A DNA stretch of 12,308 nucleotides from Dehalococcoidia bacterium (GTDB lineage Bacteria; Chloroflexota; Dehalococcoidia; Dehalococcoidales; RBG-16-60-22), in contig JAUWLN010000044.1 of assembly GCA_030613665.1 (NCBI GenBank), positions 1 to 12,308 of the forward strand, in the 5' to 3' direction. The position numbers and the translations under genes are program-made. Below are positions 1-7,677 of the stretch, one piece after another. Under the pieces are notes generated by a model. It was given only the letters and a program-made list of their open reading frames with translations, did not search any database and was not told the DNA's origin. Positions within the stretch are counted from its first letter, which is position 1. Every line of letters begins with the position of its first letter.

Positions 1-51
1 CTGCAGCACTACGGTGGTCTTGGTCCGTGGATCCCATTTGCGTCTTGGCAT
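1..51 (-). CDS. IS3-type transposase OrfA, N-terminal fragment (runs off left edge)
   Basis: Reading the minus strand leftward gives a peptide starting MPRRKWDPRTKTTVVLQ that is still open at the window edge. A short basic start followed by R-K-W-x-P-x-T-K and then V-V-L-x is how the helix-turn-helix OrfA (HTH_Tnp_1) proteins of IS3-family elements begin. These bind the IS ends and, fused to OrfB by frameshifting, form the transposase. I chose the ATG at 51 because AGGAG lies 8 bases upstream. An in-frame ATG at 78 would add nine residues (MAGERGVTA) and has a weaker ribosome-binding site. Only 17 residues are visible, so the family call rests on pattern memory, and whether the element is intact cannot be judged. 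A plus-strand frame open across the same bases is most likely its shadow. Confidence 0.55.
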   Translation of the reverse strand, partial: MPRRKWDPRTKTTVVLQ

Positions 52-103
52 GGCTGTTACTCCTCTTTCTCCAGCCATCTTACTCTCTTATCTCCAACCC
101 TGC

Positions 104-123
104 CTTAATGGGGAGCAGTATAC
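104..123. repeat. Probable terminal inverted repeat of the IS3-type element
   Basis: Read on the minus strand, this stretch is TATACTGCTCCCCATTAA. It resembles the TGTACTGCCCC-type ends of several IS3-family elements and lies about 55-70 bases upstream of the orfA start, the usual distance for the left end. Base composition changes here: GC-moderate on the transposase side, strongly AT-rich beyond. The outermost base and any target duplication cannot be fixed, because the other end is outside the window. Confidence 0.35.
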
Positions 124-271
124 TCCTATACCATCTAAAAAATTAAAAAGTGACAGAATTGAAGTTATTAGAAATAAAATTCAGGAGTCATTCAATAACG
201 CAGAAATATATTCTTGCCCAGTTATTCTTGGAGAGAAAGGGATTCTATTACTAATAGCTGTTCAATCTTGA
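122..271 (+). pseudogene. C-terminal remnant of an unidentified gene cut by the IS
   Basis: Right of the presumed IS end, one plus-strand frame is open for about 50 codons to a TGA at 269-271. It reads like real protein: a lysine-rich start (TPIPSKKLKSDRIEVIRNKI), then an amphipathic stretch and a hydrophobic end (GEKGILLLIAVQ). There is no start codon with a ribosome-binding site inside the segment. The bases are markedly AT-richer than those of the genes to the right. The simplest reading is the 3' tail of a gene whose 5' part was displaced by the IS. I do not recognise the family. It could also be a chance open frame in AT-rich DNA. Confidence 0.35.
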
Positions 272-406
272 CACTCTTTCTTAGTTTTTTCTGGAAATAT
301 ACAGTCCATCCAAGGGGCATAGCATCTCATTCCCCTCCTCCTTTCTTTAACCTCCCAGTACTAATTTCCCAGATAACAACCTAACCAACCTGTATCCAAT
401 ACGTTA

Positions 407-436
407 TATAATATAAATGTAACTCTCAAGGAGGTC
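407..436 (+). promoter_or_regulatory. -10 element and strong Shine-Dalgarno for the 440 lipoprotein gene
   Basis: A perfect TATAAT lies at 407-412, with no convincing -35 at 16-18 bases upstream. AAGGAGGT at 429-436 lies 3 bases before the ATG at 440. Transcription would begin near 418-420, giving a leader of about 20 bases. The strong ribosome-binding site decides that translation starts at 440 and not at the ATG at 492 that opens the longer downstream frame. The rest of 272-406 shows nothing I can assign. Confidence 0.55.
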
Positions 437-439
437 CAA

Positions 440-1667
440 ATGACCAGAATCAAACTATTCGCCGGAGTCATGCTGCTCAGTATGTTCGCCTTTGTTTTCA
501 CAGCATGTGTTCCCACACCTGAACTCACGCCGGAATCGGCACCAGCGCCTGCCCCAACGCCAGCGCCTTCGCAGACGCCATCCATCACGCCCGCGCCCGT
601 ACCATCAACTACAACCAACAACCACGCCATCTCCTGCACCCACGCCCACACCTGCGTCACAGCCCGCCTCGGGCACCATTGACGTATACGTGACGGACGC
701 CCCGCCTGATAAGAACGTAACCGCCGTCCTGCTCACCATCTCCAGCCTGGAAGTCCATCTCGCCGCCGCGGAAATGGAACAGGAACAGGAGCAAGAGCAG
801 TCCGAAAGCGGCAACCAGACTCAGGAGCAGGAACAGGAGCAGGAAGAGGGGAACGGCGGTGGGTGGATTACAATCGACATCTCGGACAATATGTCCACCT
901 TTGACCTGCTCAAGGTTAAAGGGATTGAAGAGTTTTTCGGCTCCAGCGAAGTGGCCGCCGGCAAATACACGCAGATAAGGCTCATCGTTGACAAAGCCGA
1001 AGTAGCCGTGGACAACGGCGAACCGCAGGAAGCCACCGTTCCCAGCGGTGAGCTGAAAATCGTGCGCCCGTTCACCGTGGAAAGCGGGGAAACCACCACA
1101 CTGCTTATTGATTTCGATGCCGAACGTTCGGTGATCTTCGCCGGCTCCGGGAAAATCCAGGTGAAACCGGTGGTGAAACTGTCCATCGAACAGGGCGAAA
1201 AATCCGGCAAGCCACAGGATAAGGATAAAGGCAAAGACAAAGACGAAGAAGAGATAGAGGAAGAAGACGAGGAGGAAGAGCTAAAAGAGGAAGAAGTGGA
1301 AATAGAGGCTTCCGTAGAGGTAGAGGTATCCTGCGATGAATTCGCCAGCGCCAACCATACCAGCCGTGAACTGGAAGTTGTTGCCGGCGACCTGCTGATG
1401 GTAACCCTCTGCTCCAACCCAACCACAGGGTTTGAGTGGTCCGAGACAGCGAACATCAGCGACATTTCCATCCTGGAACAGGTCAGCCATGAATTCATCT
1501 CCCCCCAGGGCGACCCACCTCCCCCACCCGGCACGCCCGGTCAGGAAGTATGGTTCTTCCAGGCACTGGAAGAGGGCACCAGCACCGTCTACATGGAGTA
1601 CAGCCGCCCCGGGCAGGGCGGAGAAGAGGCGGTCTGGACCTTTGATCTGACCGTCACCGTCGAATAA
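440..1667 (+). CDS. Secreted lipoprotein, DUF4382-like plus chagasin-type (I42) inhibitor domain, apparently frameshifted
   Basis: The start at 440 gives a lipoprotein signal peptide (hydrophobic residues 6-22, F-T-A-C with lipidated Cys23) and a Pro/Ala/Thr linker, but this frame stops at 682. The rest lies in the +1 frame, open to 1667. Skipping one base near 617 joins them into about 408 residues with a continuous Thr/Pro linker. Composite residues 78-248 resemble DUF4382 (GTIDVYVTDAPP start, a PSGELK strand, KPVVKL end), interrupted by a Glu/Gln tract at about 111-141. An acidic Lys/Glu/Asp linker follows. Residues about 290-408 look like a chagasin/I42 cysteine-protease inhibitor: NPTTGFEW at 326, then a GTPGQE loop and a YSRP loop, the three contact loops of that family. 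I infer a surface-anchored protein that may block papain-like proteases. The frameshift may be a base-calling error, a real mutation or phase variation. An initiation at 492 would lack a signal peptide. Confidence 0.7.
771..862 (+). repeat. Degenerate CAGGAG/CAGGAA repeat coding a Glu-Gln tract
   Basis: Two blocks of near-tandem GAACAG/GAGCAG units encode alternating Glu and Gln, separated by a Ser/Gly/Asn/Thr spacer and ended by a Gly-rich turn. The tract sits inside the DUF4382-like domain, probably in a surface loop. Such hexamer repeats can expand or contract without changing frame, so its length may differ between strains. Confidence 0.6.
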
Positions 1668-1687
1668 CCGAAAAAATCACGGATTTT

Positions 1688-1733
1688 AAGGGGGGAGGGG
1701 CATTTTTAATACCCCACCCCCCTTCTTTTTTAT
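1688..1733 (+). terminator. Rho-independent terminator after the 440-1667 gene
   Basis: A G-rich arm (AGGGGGGAGGGG, from 1689) pairs with CCCCACCCCCCT (1712-1723) with one A-A mismatch, around an AT-rich loop. A run of T with one interrupting C (TTCTTTTTT) follows. It starts about 20 bases after the stop codon, which is the classic position and form, and it separates this gene from the next, which has its own promoter. Confidence 0.85.
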
Positions 1734-1774
1734 CTAACCAGGCACTATCCCTTTATCCGCCTGCCAAAAACCAT

Positions 1775-1780
1775 TATAAT
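1775..1780 (+). promoter_or_regulatory. TATAAT -10 box giving a leaderless or nearly leaderless start at 1790
   Basis: A perfect TATAAT ends 9 bases before the ATG at 1790. Transcription 6-9 bases downstream of the box would begin within about three bases of the start codon. There is no purine-rich Shine-Dalgarno in the intervening ACACCCATA. No clear -35 is visible. Confidence 0.5.
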
Positions 1781-1789
1781 ACACCCATA

Positions 1790-4483
1790 ATGAAAATAAG
1801 CCTTGTCCTCACCATACTCCTGCTCATCTTCACCATCGGGTGTGCCTGCCCGCAGGCGCCGCCGGAACCGGAACCAACTCCGGTGCCGTCACCAAAGCCG
1901 CTTCCACCACCTGCGCCTGCTCCCTCCCCGGCGCCTTCACCGGTTCCTGCTCCCGCACCCCAACCCGCCGAGAACTACGCCCTGCAGCTGGCCGATAAGT
2001 TCTGCCCCGTAATCCACCTCAACGACGAGTCGGAGGCCGGGGAGAATTTCGAGCCTGACCCGGTGCAGATTTTGATTGACCTCTCGCTGCTGCGCGATAT
2101 CACCGACCCCGCCTTCGTGGCAAAGCCGTCAATCTCCAACCTGCAGCAATGGTCGCAGAGCGATTACTATCTGGATGTCGCCGAACTGGGACCAGAACCG
2201 AATGACATCGAGCAATACAAGGCTATCTATGACGAGAACAAAGCACGCTATCCGCCCACCGTCTACGCCCGGGTGAAAGAAGGTGCCGGCGCAACGGTGC
2301 TGCAGTACTGGCTCTTCTACTATCTCAACGACTGGCGTAACATCCACGAGGGCGACTGGGAGCTTGTGCAGCTTCATTTTCCGGGAGGTACCGCCAAACA
2401 ATTGCTGGACAGCAACGCCGTGCCCAGCTTCGCGGCCTACTCGCAGCACCAGGCCGGCCAGCGCATGCCCTGGAGCGAAATGCTGGACAAGGGGCTCGTA
2501 TCGGGCACGCACCCGTCCGTCTACGCGGCCCGGGGCTCGCACGCCAACTATTTCACCCCGGGACAGTACTGGTCGGGCCTCGATTTCGATGACACCGGCC
2601 TCGATTCCTGGCGGGTTATTTCCCCGGAGCAGCTTGATGTCGTCCTGCTGCCGGAAACGGCTGACGAGGGGTCGGAATGGCTGGACTTTCAGGGCTACTG
2701 GGGAGAGTACCTCGGCTTCTCCATCTCGGTGCTGGGGCTGAGTTTCGGGCAGCGCGGGCCCTTCGGACCCCGGTGGCACGAAGGAGCCGGTCCGGGCAAA
2801 AAATGGGCGAACCCGGGGGCGTGGGGAACAGGACTGGCGGAATACCCGCAGCCTTTCTGGGTGTCCCTTATCCCCATACCCGGCGATTTATCAAAGCTGG
2901 CCATATTCAGTATCTTCAGCCCGGCGCAACTCCACGTCTACGACTCAGTGGGCCGCCACGTCGGCGTCGATGAAAAGGGAGTACTGGAAACGGAAATTCC
3001 CGGCTCCATTTACATCCATCCCGCCGGCACAGGGTACAAGACCATCCTTATCCCTGACGCCGATGTTTCTCAGGAGTACACGCTGGAAGTAACCGGAACC
3101 GATACCGGCACCGCAGAAATAAAAGCCATCGTGCCTGATGCCGCCCGGGACGCGAAGCATTATCTCAAATATACCAACGTGCCGATAACTCCCACTACCA
3201 AAGCGCGAGTCCAGATAAAACCCGAACTGCTAGTGACGCCGGAACGGCCGGCCCTGAGCAAAAGCGTGCGTGAAAGCGACCTCAATCTCGAGGTAGATGC
3301 GGACGGCGACGGCATATTTGAACTTGAGGGCAAACCGGGTAATTTTGAAGAGACCCTGATAGATACGTTCAGCCTCTGGTGGCAGGAATACCGAGAGCCC
3401 TTTAAACTGGGTAGTTCCGGTTATTCGCCGTTCTACCGTGGTGCCTGGGCATCACGGATTGATGAGGCACGCAGCTACCTGGTCAATGCCGATGAACTGA
3501 GGCAGGCCGGTGTGGACACCGTTATGCTGGGAATCGACATTGTCTTTGACCCGGACGACGGCGAACCCAGGTCCCTCGGCAATGATGCCTTCATTTTCTA
3601 CCTGCAGGCGCTGAAGAAGGCAGGCTTCAGGGTAATCCTGGTACCCAACCCAATGCACCCCAACCTGGATATGGGCAAAGGCTACGAGTGGGATGAGCCC
3701 GACCCCAGCACTGCCTACCACCGCAGTGCCGACCTGATACGAAAATTCAATGCCGCAATCATCAAATGGGCAAAAATCGCCGAGAAATATCAGGCGGAGG
3801 GCTTTGCGCCGGTGAACGAACCATCCAAGCTGGTCTGGGAATATAAGGATGCGAGTGAATGGCTGCAGGAAGCACTGCCCGAAATCAGAGAAGCCTACTC
3901 CGGCACCGTGATTGCGCTGGATACAATGTATGACCCGGGGCAGGGCGTAAGCATCCCCTACCCGTATAACTACAGCGGCTATGACCTCATCCTCGGCGGA
4001 CCACCGGCGGGGAGGCAGGATGCCAAAAACTGGGAGGAGATGGTCGGAGTATACATCAACAAGGGTAATGAATACGTCCGCCAGTACAAACTGGGTGGCT
4101 TCGGCCTCTACGAGTGGGGCGGTTATACCGGCGGGGTATGGTATGAAGATACACAGATGGAGATATTCGACCAGGTCTTGAGCGAGGAACAGGCCCGTGA
4201 AATCCTCGAAGCCGGCATACGGCAGTCGAGCGGCAGAGTCATCGCCAGTTTCCCCAGAATTTCAACTGGCTGGGTCGATTTTGACACACCCGCCTTCGAG
4301 AGCCTTGCGGAATGGTATAGCAGCTTGGGCAACCCCATCAAGCCAGTAGATGACCGGCAGTGGTCCTACCAGGAGCTCATCATCATTGAGAAGAAATTGG
4401 CCTGGGCTGACCATCAGCATATCTTTCAGATAGAGGCTGAGCTTACCGACGAGATTGAAGAAACGTCAAGCGACCAACCCTGA
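1790..4483 (+). CDS. Large lipoprotein, Vps62-like domain plus TIM-barrel glycosidase-like domain
   Basis: The 897-residue product has a lipoprotein signal peptide (hydrophobic 4-16, T-I-G-C, lipidated Cys18), then a Pro-rich linker to about residue 60. Residues about 62-350 resemble the Vps62/DUF946 type: a YWLFYYLNDW strand, HEGDWE at 186-191 and VYAARGSHANYF at 244-255. A beta-rich middle region carries a calcium-loop-like D-A-D-G-D-G at 503-508. From GYSPFYRGAW (about 544) onward it looks like a TIM barrel of glycosidase clan A. Asn676-Glu677-Pro678 sits where the acid/base Glu follows strand 4, and Glu775 in the YEWGG motif could be the nucleophile after strand 7. I infer a surface-anchored carbohydrate-active enzyme whose N-terminal domain binds or positions substrate. 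The substrate is unknown, and the barrel could belong to GH113, GH5 or a related family. The gene is flanked by its own promoter and a terminator-like hairpin, so it is probably monocistronic. Confidence 0.75.
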   Translation: MKISLVLTILLLIFTIGCACPQAPPEPEPTPVPSPKPLPPPAPAPSPAPSPVPAPAPQPAENYALQLADKFCPVIHLNDESEAGENFEPDPVQILIDLSLLRDITDPAFVAKPSISNLQQWSQSDYYLDVAELGPEPNDIEQYKAIYDENKARYPPTVYARVKEGAGATVLQYWLFYYLNDWRNIHEGDWELVQLHFPGGTAKQLLDSNAVPSFAAYSQHQAGQRMPWSEMLDKGLVSGTHPSVYAARGSHANYFTPGQYWSGLDFDDTGLDSWRVISPEQLDVVLLPETADEGSEWLDFQGYWGEYLGFSISVLGLSFGQRGPFGPRWHEGAGPGKKWANPGAWGTGLAEYPQPFWVSLIPIPGDLSKLAIFSIFSPAQLHVYDSVGRHVGVDEKGVLETEIPGSIYIHPAGTGYKTILIPDADVSQEYTLEVTGTDTGTAEIKAIVPDAARDAKHYLKYTNVPITPTTKARVQIKPELLVTPERPALSKSVRESDLNLEVDADGDGIFELEGKPGNFEETLIDTFSLWWQEYREPFKLGSSGYSPFYRGAWASRIDEARSYLVNADELRQAGVDTVMLGIDIVFDPDDGEPRSLGNDAFIFYLQALKKAGFRVILVPNPMHPNLDMGKGYEWDEPDPSTAYHRSADLIRKFNAAIIKWAKIAEKYQAEGFAPVNEPSKLVWEYKDASEWLQEALPEIREAYSGTVIALDTMYDPGQGVSIPYPYNYSGYDLILGGPPAGRQDAKNWEEMVGVYINKGNEYVRQYKLGGFGLYEWGGYTGGVWYEDTQMEIFDQVLSEEQAREILEAGIRQSSGRVIASFPRISTGWVDFDTPAFESLAEWYSSLGNPIKPVDDRQWSYQELIIIEKKLAWADHQHIFQIEAELTDEIEETSSDQP

Positions 4484-4492
4484 CCAAAATGT

Positions 4493-4511
4493 TAGCCTTA
4501 GGTTAAGGCTA
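4493..4511. terminator. Perfect 8-bp hairpin after the 4483 stop
   Basis: TAGCCTTA (4493-4500) and TAAGGCTA (4504-4511) pair fully around a GGT loop, ten bases after the stop codon. On the plus strand no T run follows, so it is not a classic intrinsic terminator. On the minus strand a short ACATTTT follows. It may protect mRNA ends or act as a weak two-way terminator between convergent units. Confidence 0.45.
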
Positions 4512-4517
4512 GGCAAA

Positions 4518-4540
4518 CCGGGTGGATTTATAAATCCCGG
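4518..4540. repeat. Palindrome GGATTTATAAATCC with flanking CCGG arms
   Basis: Bases 4524-4537 form a perfect 14-base palindrome, and 4518-4520 with 4538-4540 extend it (CCG/CGG) with a small bulge. It lies just past the stop of the minus-strand ORF at 4541, so it could end that transcript or mark the boundary of the element proposed there. No protein-binding role can be assigned. Confidence 0.4.
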
Positions 4541-4750
4541 CTAAAAACCGGACACTTTAGTCCTCGATTCCAGGCGCCTTTTATACCGCTCAATCGGCCC
4601 GAGGTTATGTCTTAACGGCGCAGAATCAGGTTCACTCCTCACAACGGCAGGCCAGCGCGCTGCTCCCCGTTCTCCGGTTATGCGGGAAAGGGGGTCAAGC
4701 TTGGCCCTCATCCCCGGTGATAACGCTTCCAGATAACTCCTCGTCACCAT
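4541..4750 (-). CDS. Short ORF, probable relic of an integrase-type transposase
   Basis: A 69-residue frame starts with ATG at 4750, preceded at 7 bases by a perfect AAGGAGGT (4765-4758). A possible -10 (TATTAT) lies upstream on the same strand. The start MVTRSYLEAL and the stretch KLDPLSRITG resemble the beginning of long IS481-type or rve integrase transposases, in which a YLxAL start is followed by a helix ending L-D-x-x-x-x-I/V-T-G. After that the resemblance stops abruptly at ERGAARWPAV, and the protein ends basic (ERYKRRLESRTKVSGF). I read it as a 5' piece fused by deletion to a 3' end, leaving translation signals but no catalytic domain. It could instead be a genuine small protein of unknown function. 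A start at 4759 (GTG) is possible but would overlap the ribosome-binding site. Confidence 0.4.
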   Translation of the reverse strand: MVTRSYLEALSPGMRAKLDPLSRITGERGAARWPAVVRSEPDSAPLRHNLGPIERYKRRLESRTKVSGF

Positions 4751-4947
4751 TTTCCCCACCTCCTTCTGAGCATAATATCATTTGAATAGTCATATGAACA
4801 TCCATCTTAAGTAATCCTTTCCCCCGGTACTTTCGTCTGGTTCGACCGGATTACCTTCCCCGGCAGCACGATAAGGCAGTGGATATGCCCTGAATCTCAT
4901 TGAAGCCATCACAACAACAGGATATACTATGTCTATAATTATACTCT
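4751..4947. other. Gene-free stretch between the relic ORF and uvrB
   Basis: No credible gene is seen here. It holds the Shine-Dalgarno and AT-rich promoter-like DNA of the minus-strand ORF (4758-4800) and a sequence at about 4829-4846 that, read inward on the minus strand, contains AACCAGAC. This matches AACCGGAC at 4546-4553 in inverted orientation at 7 of 8 bases and may be a decayed terminal repeat pair. Immediately before uvrB the bases become AT-rich, with two TATAAT hexamers (4934-4939 and 4948-4953). Confidence 0.4.
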
Positions 4948-4953
4948 TATAAT
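4948..4953 (+). promoter_or_regulatory. TATAAT -10 box for a leaderless uvrB transcript
   Basis: A perfect TATAAT ends only 5 bases before the uvrB ATG, so transcription would start at or next to the A of the start codon. A second TATAAT lies at 4934-4939 and would give a leader of about 13 bases with no Shine-Dalgarno. Neither has a good -35. No LexA-like operator (CTGT-N8-ACAG or GAAC-N4-GTTC) is evident, so SOS control is not supported by what can be seen. Confidence 0.5.
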
Positions 4954-4958
4954 CAGCC

Positions 4959-6947
<1,989 letters not shown>

Positions 6948-6973
6948 ATTAATACCAAAAAAGGGGGAGACCA

Positions 6974-7474
6974 GTGACAGCCAAAAGCAAAGAAGAAGCC
7001 GCCAGCCAGGCCTACCGCAATGGATTGGATTACATGCCCAAATACCACGGCTGAGGCCAATGCACCGTTCTTGCGTTGCAAGAAGCGCTTGACATGAAGG
7101 ACGACAACCTCTTTAAAGCCGCCAGCGGACTCGGCGGCGGACTCGGCCAGATGAACGATGTCTGCGGTTCCCTGCTGGGGGCCAGCCTGATGCTCAGTGT
7201 GAAATACGGGCGCAGCCGGGAAGAAATTGAAGACTATGAAATAGCGAAAAGCTCCTATCTCCCCGTAGCCAGATTGTACAAATGGTTTGAAAAAGAGTTC
7301 GGTTCCGCCACCTGCCGGGGAGTCCGCACCAGGATGGCCGGCGTTTTCTATGATACCAAGATACCCTGGCAGAAGGAAATGGCCGATGAGGCCGGGCTGC
7401 CGGCAATGTGCGCCGAGCTGGCGGCAAAGACAGCCGCTCATACGGCGGAAATGCTCTGGGACGGCGCCGAATAA
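6974..7474 (+). CDS. C_GCAxxG_C_C family redox protein, probable selenoprotein (in-frame TGA at 7052)
   Basis: The GTG at 6974, five bases after GGGGGAG, opens a frame that meets TGA at codon 27 and then stays open to TAA at 7474, 166 residues in all. The protein carries the family's spaced cysteines: Cys64 in CGSLLG (the CGAxxG motif), Cys114 and Cys146, plus a glycine-rich SGLGGGLGQM stretch. Members normally begin their core with an invariant Cys in a C-x-Q context. Here TGA occupies exactly that place, giving U27-G-Q-C30, a redox-type U-x-x-C motif. A hairpin downstream fits a bacterial SECIS. Family members are presumed redox proteins of unknown substrate, and selenocysteine versions are, to my knowledge, recognised. 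Selenocysteine is an inference, as no sel genes are in this window. The alternative is a recent nonsense mutation. Starting at TTG 7076 instead would lose the first active-site residue and has no ribosome-binding site. Confidence 0.85.
7066..7087 (+). promoter_or_regulatory. Candidate bacterial SECIS hairpin for UGA recoding
   Basis: TTCTTGC (7068-7074) and GCAAGAA (7078-7084) form a perfect 7-bp stem with the 3-base loop GTT. Past a bulged G at 7085, two more pairs (7066-7067 with 7086-7087) extend it. The loop begins with G, as bacterial SECIS elements usually require, and lies 20 bases after the TGA at 7052-7054, within the range expected for SelB-guided insertion. It lies within the coding sequence, as bacterial SECIS elements do. 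Confidence 0.7.
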
Positions 7475-7493
7475 GAAAAAAGTGTAGCTCACC

Positions 7494-7646
7494 GTGGTGG
7501 AAGACAGTAAACCGGATATAGATACCAGGCAGGAGCGCCGCGAGGAGAAACTCAGGAAAAAGCGGGCGCGGGTGAAAAAGCACGGCAAAAACCTGGCCCG
7601 GGTCTATATGGACGCGATTTTGAAGAGGCTGAGGGGGAAGAAGTGA
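7494..7646 (+). CDS. Small basic protein, 50 residues, unknown function
   Basis: A GTG at 7494 (or the adjacent GTG at 7497) begins a 50-residue frame ending at TGA 7644-7646. An in-frame TAG at 7485 excludes any earlier start. The product is dominated by Arg, Lys and Glu (TRQERREEKLRKKRARVKKH in the middle), predicted helical, and ends in a hydrophobic-then-basic tail (VYMDAILKRLRGKK). The charge pattern suits a nucleic-acid or ribosome-binding helix, but no family is recognised with certainty. It starts 19 bases after the redox gene with no clear Shine-Dalgarno, so it may be read from the same transcript. The coherent amino-acid composition and placement argue for a real gene. Its short length is the main doubt. 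Confidence 0.55.
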   Translation: MVEDSKPDIDTRQERREEKLRKKRARVKKHGKNLARVYMDAILKRLRGKK

Positions 7647-7677
7647 GCAGGAACTGCATGTGTTAGTAGCCCGATTC

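Noticed and set aside
14..118. Plus-strand open frame from the left edge
   Set aside because: It lies opposite the more convincing minus-strand transposase start. Only the part beyond the probable IS end looks like protein.
268..303. TTGACA-like -35 with a downstream TATACA
   Set aside because: Spacing of about 24 bases is too long, and no gene follows at a suitable distance.
492..614. ATG at 492 as the true start of the lipoprotein gene
   Set aside because: It lacks a Shine-Dalgarno and gives an Arg/His-rich start with no signal peptide. The alternative frame has a perfect ribosome-binding site and lipobox.
821..1534. 237-codon minus-strand frame
   Set aside because: Ser-rich mirror of the Glu/Gln-rich plus-strand gene. 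No family features and no ribosome-binding site recognised.
7076..7474. Redox protein starting at TTG 7076, with TGA 7052 as a true stop
   Set aside because: No ribosome-binding site at 7076, and the start would remove the conserved first redox residue. The frame before the TGA is coding-like and has a strong Shine-Dalgarno.
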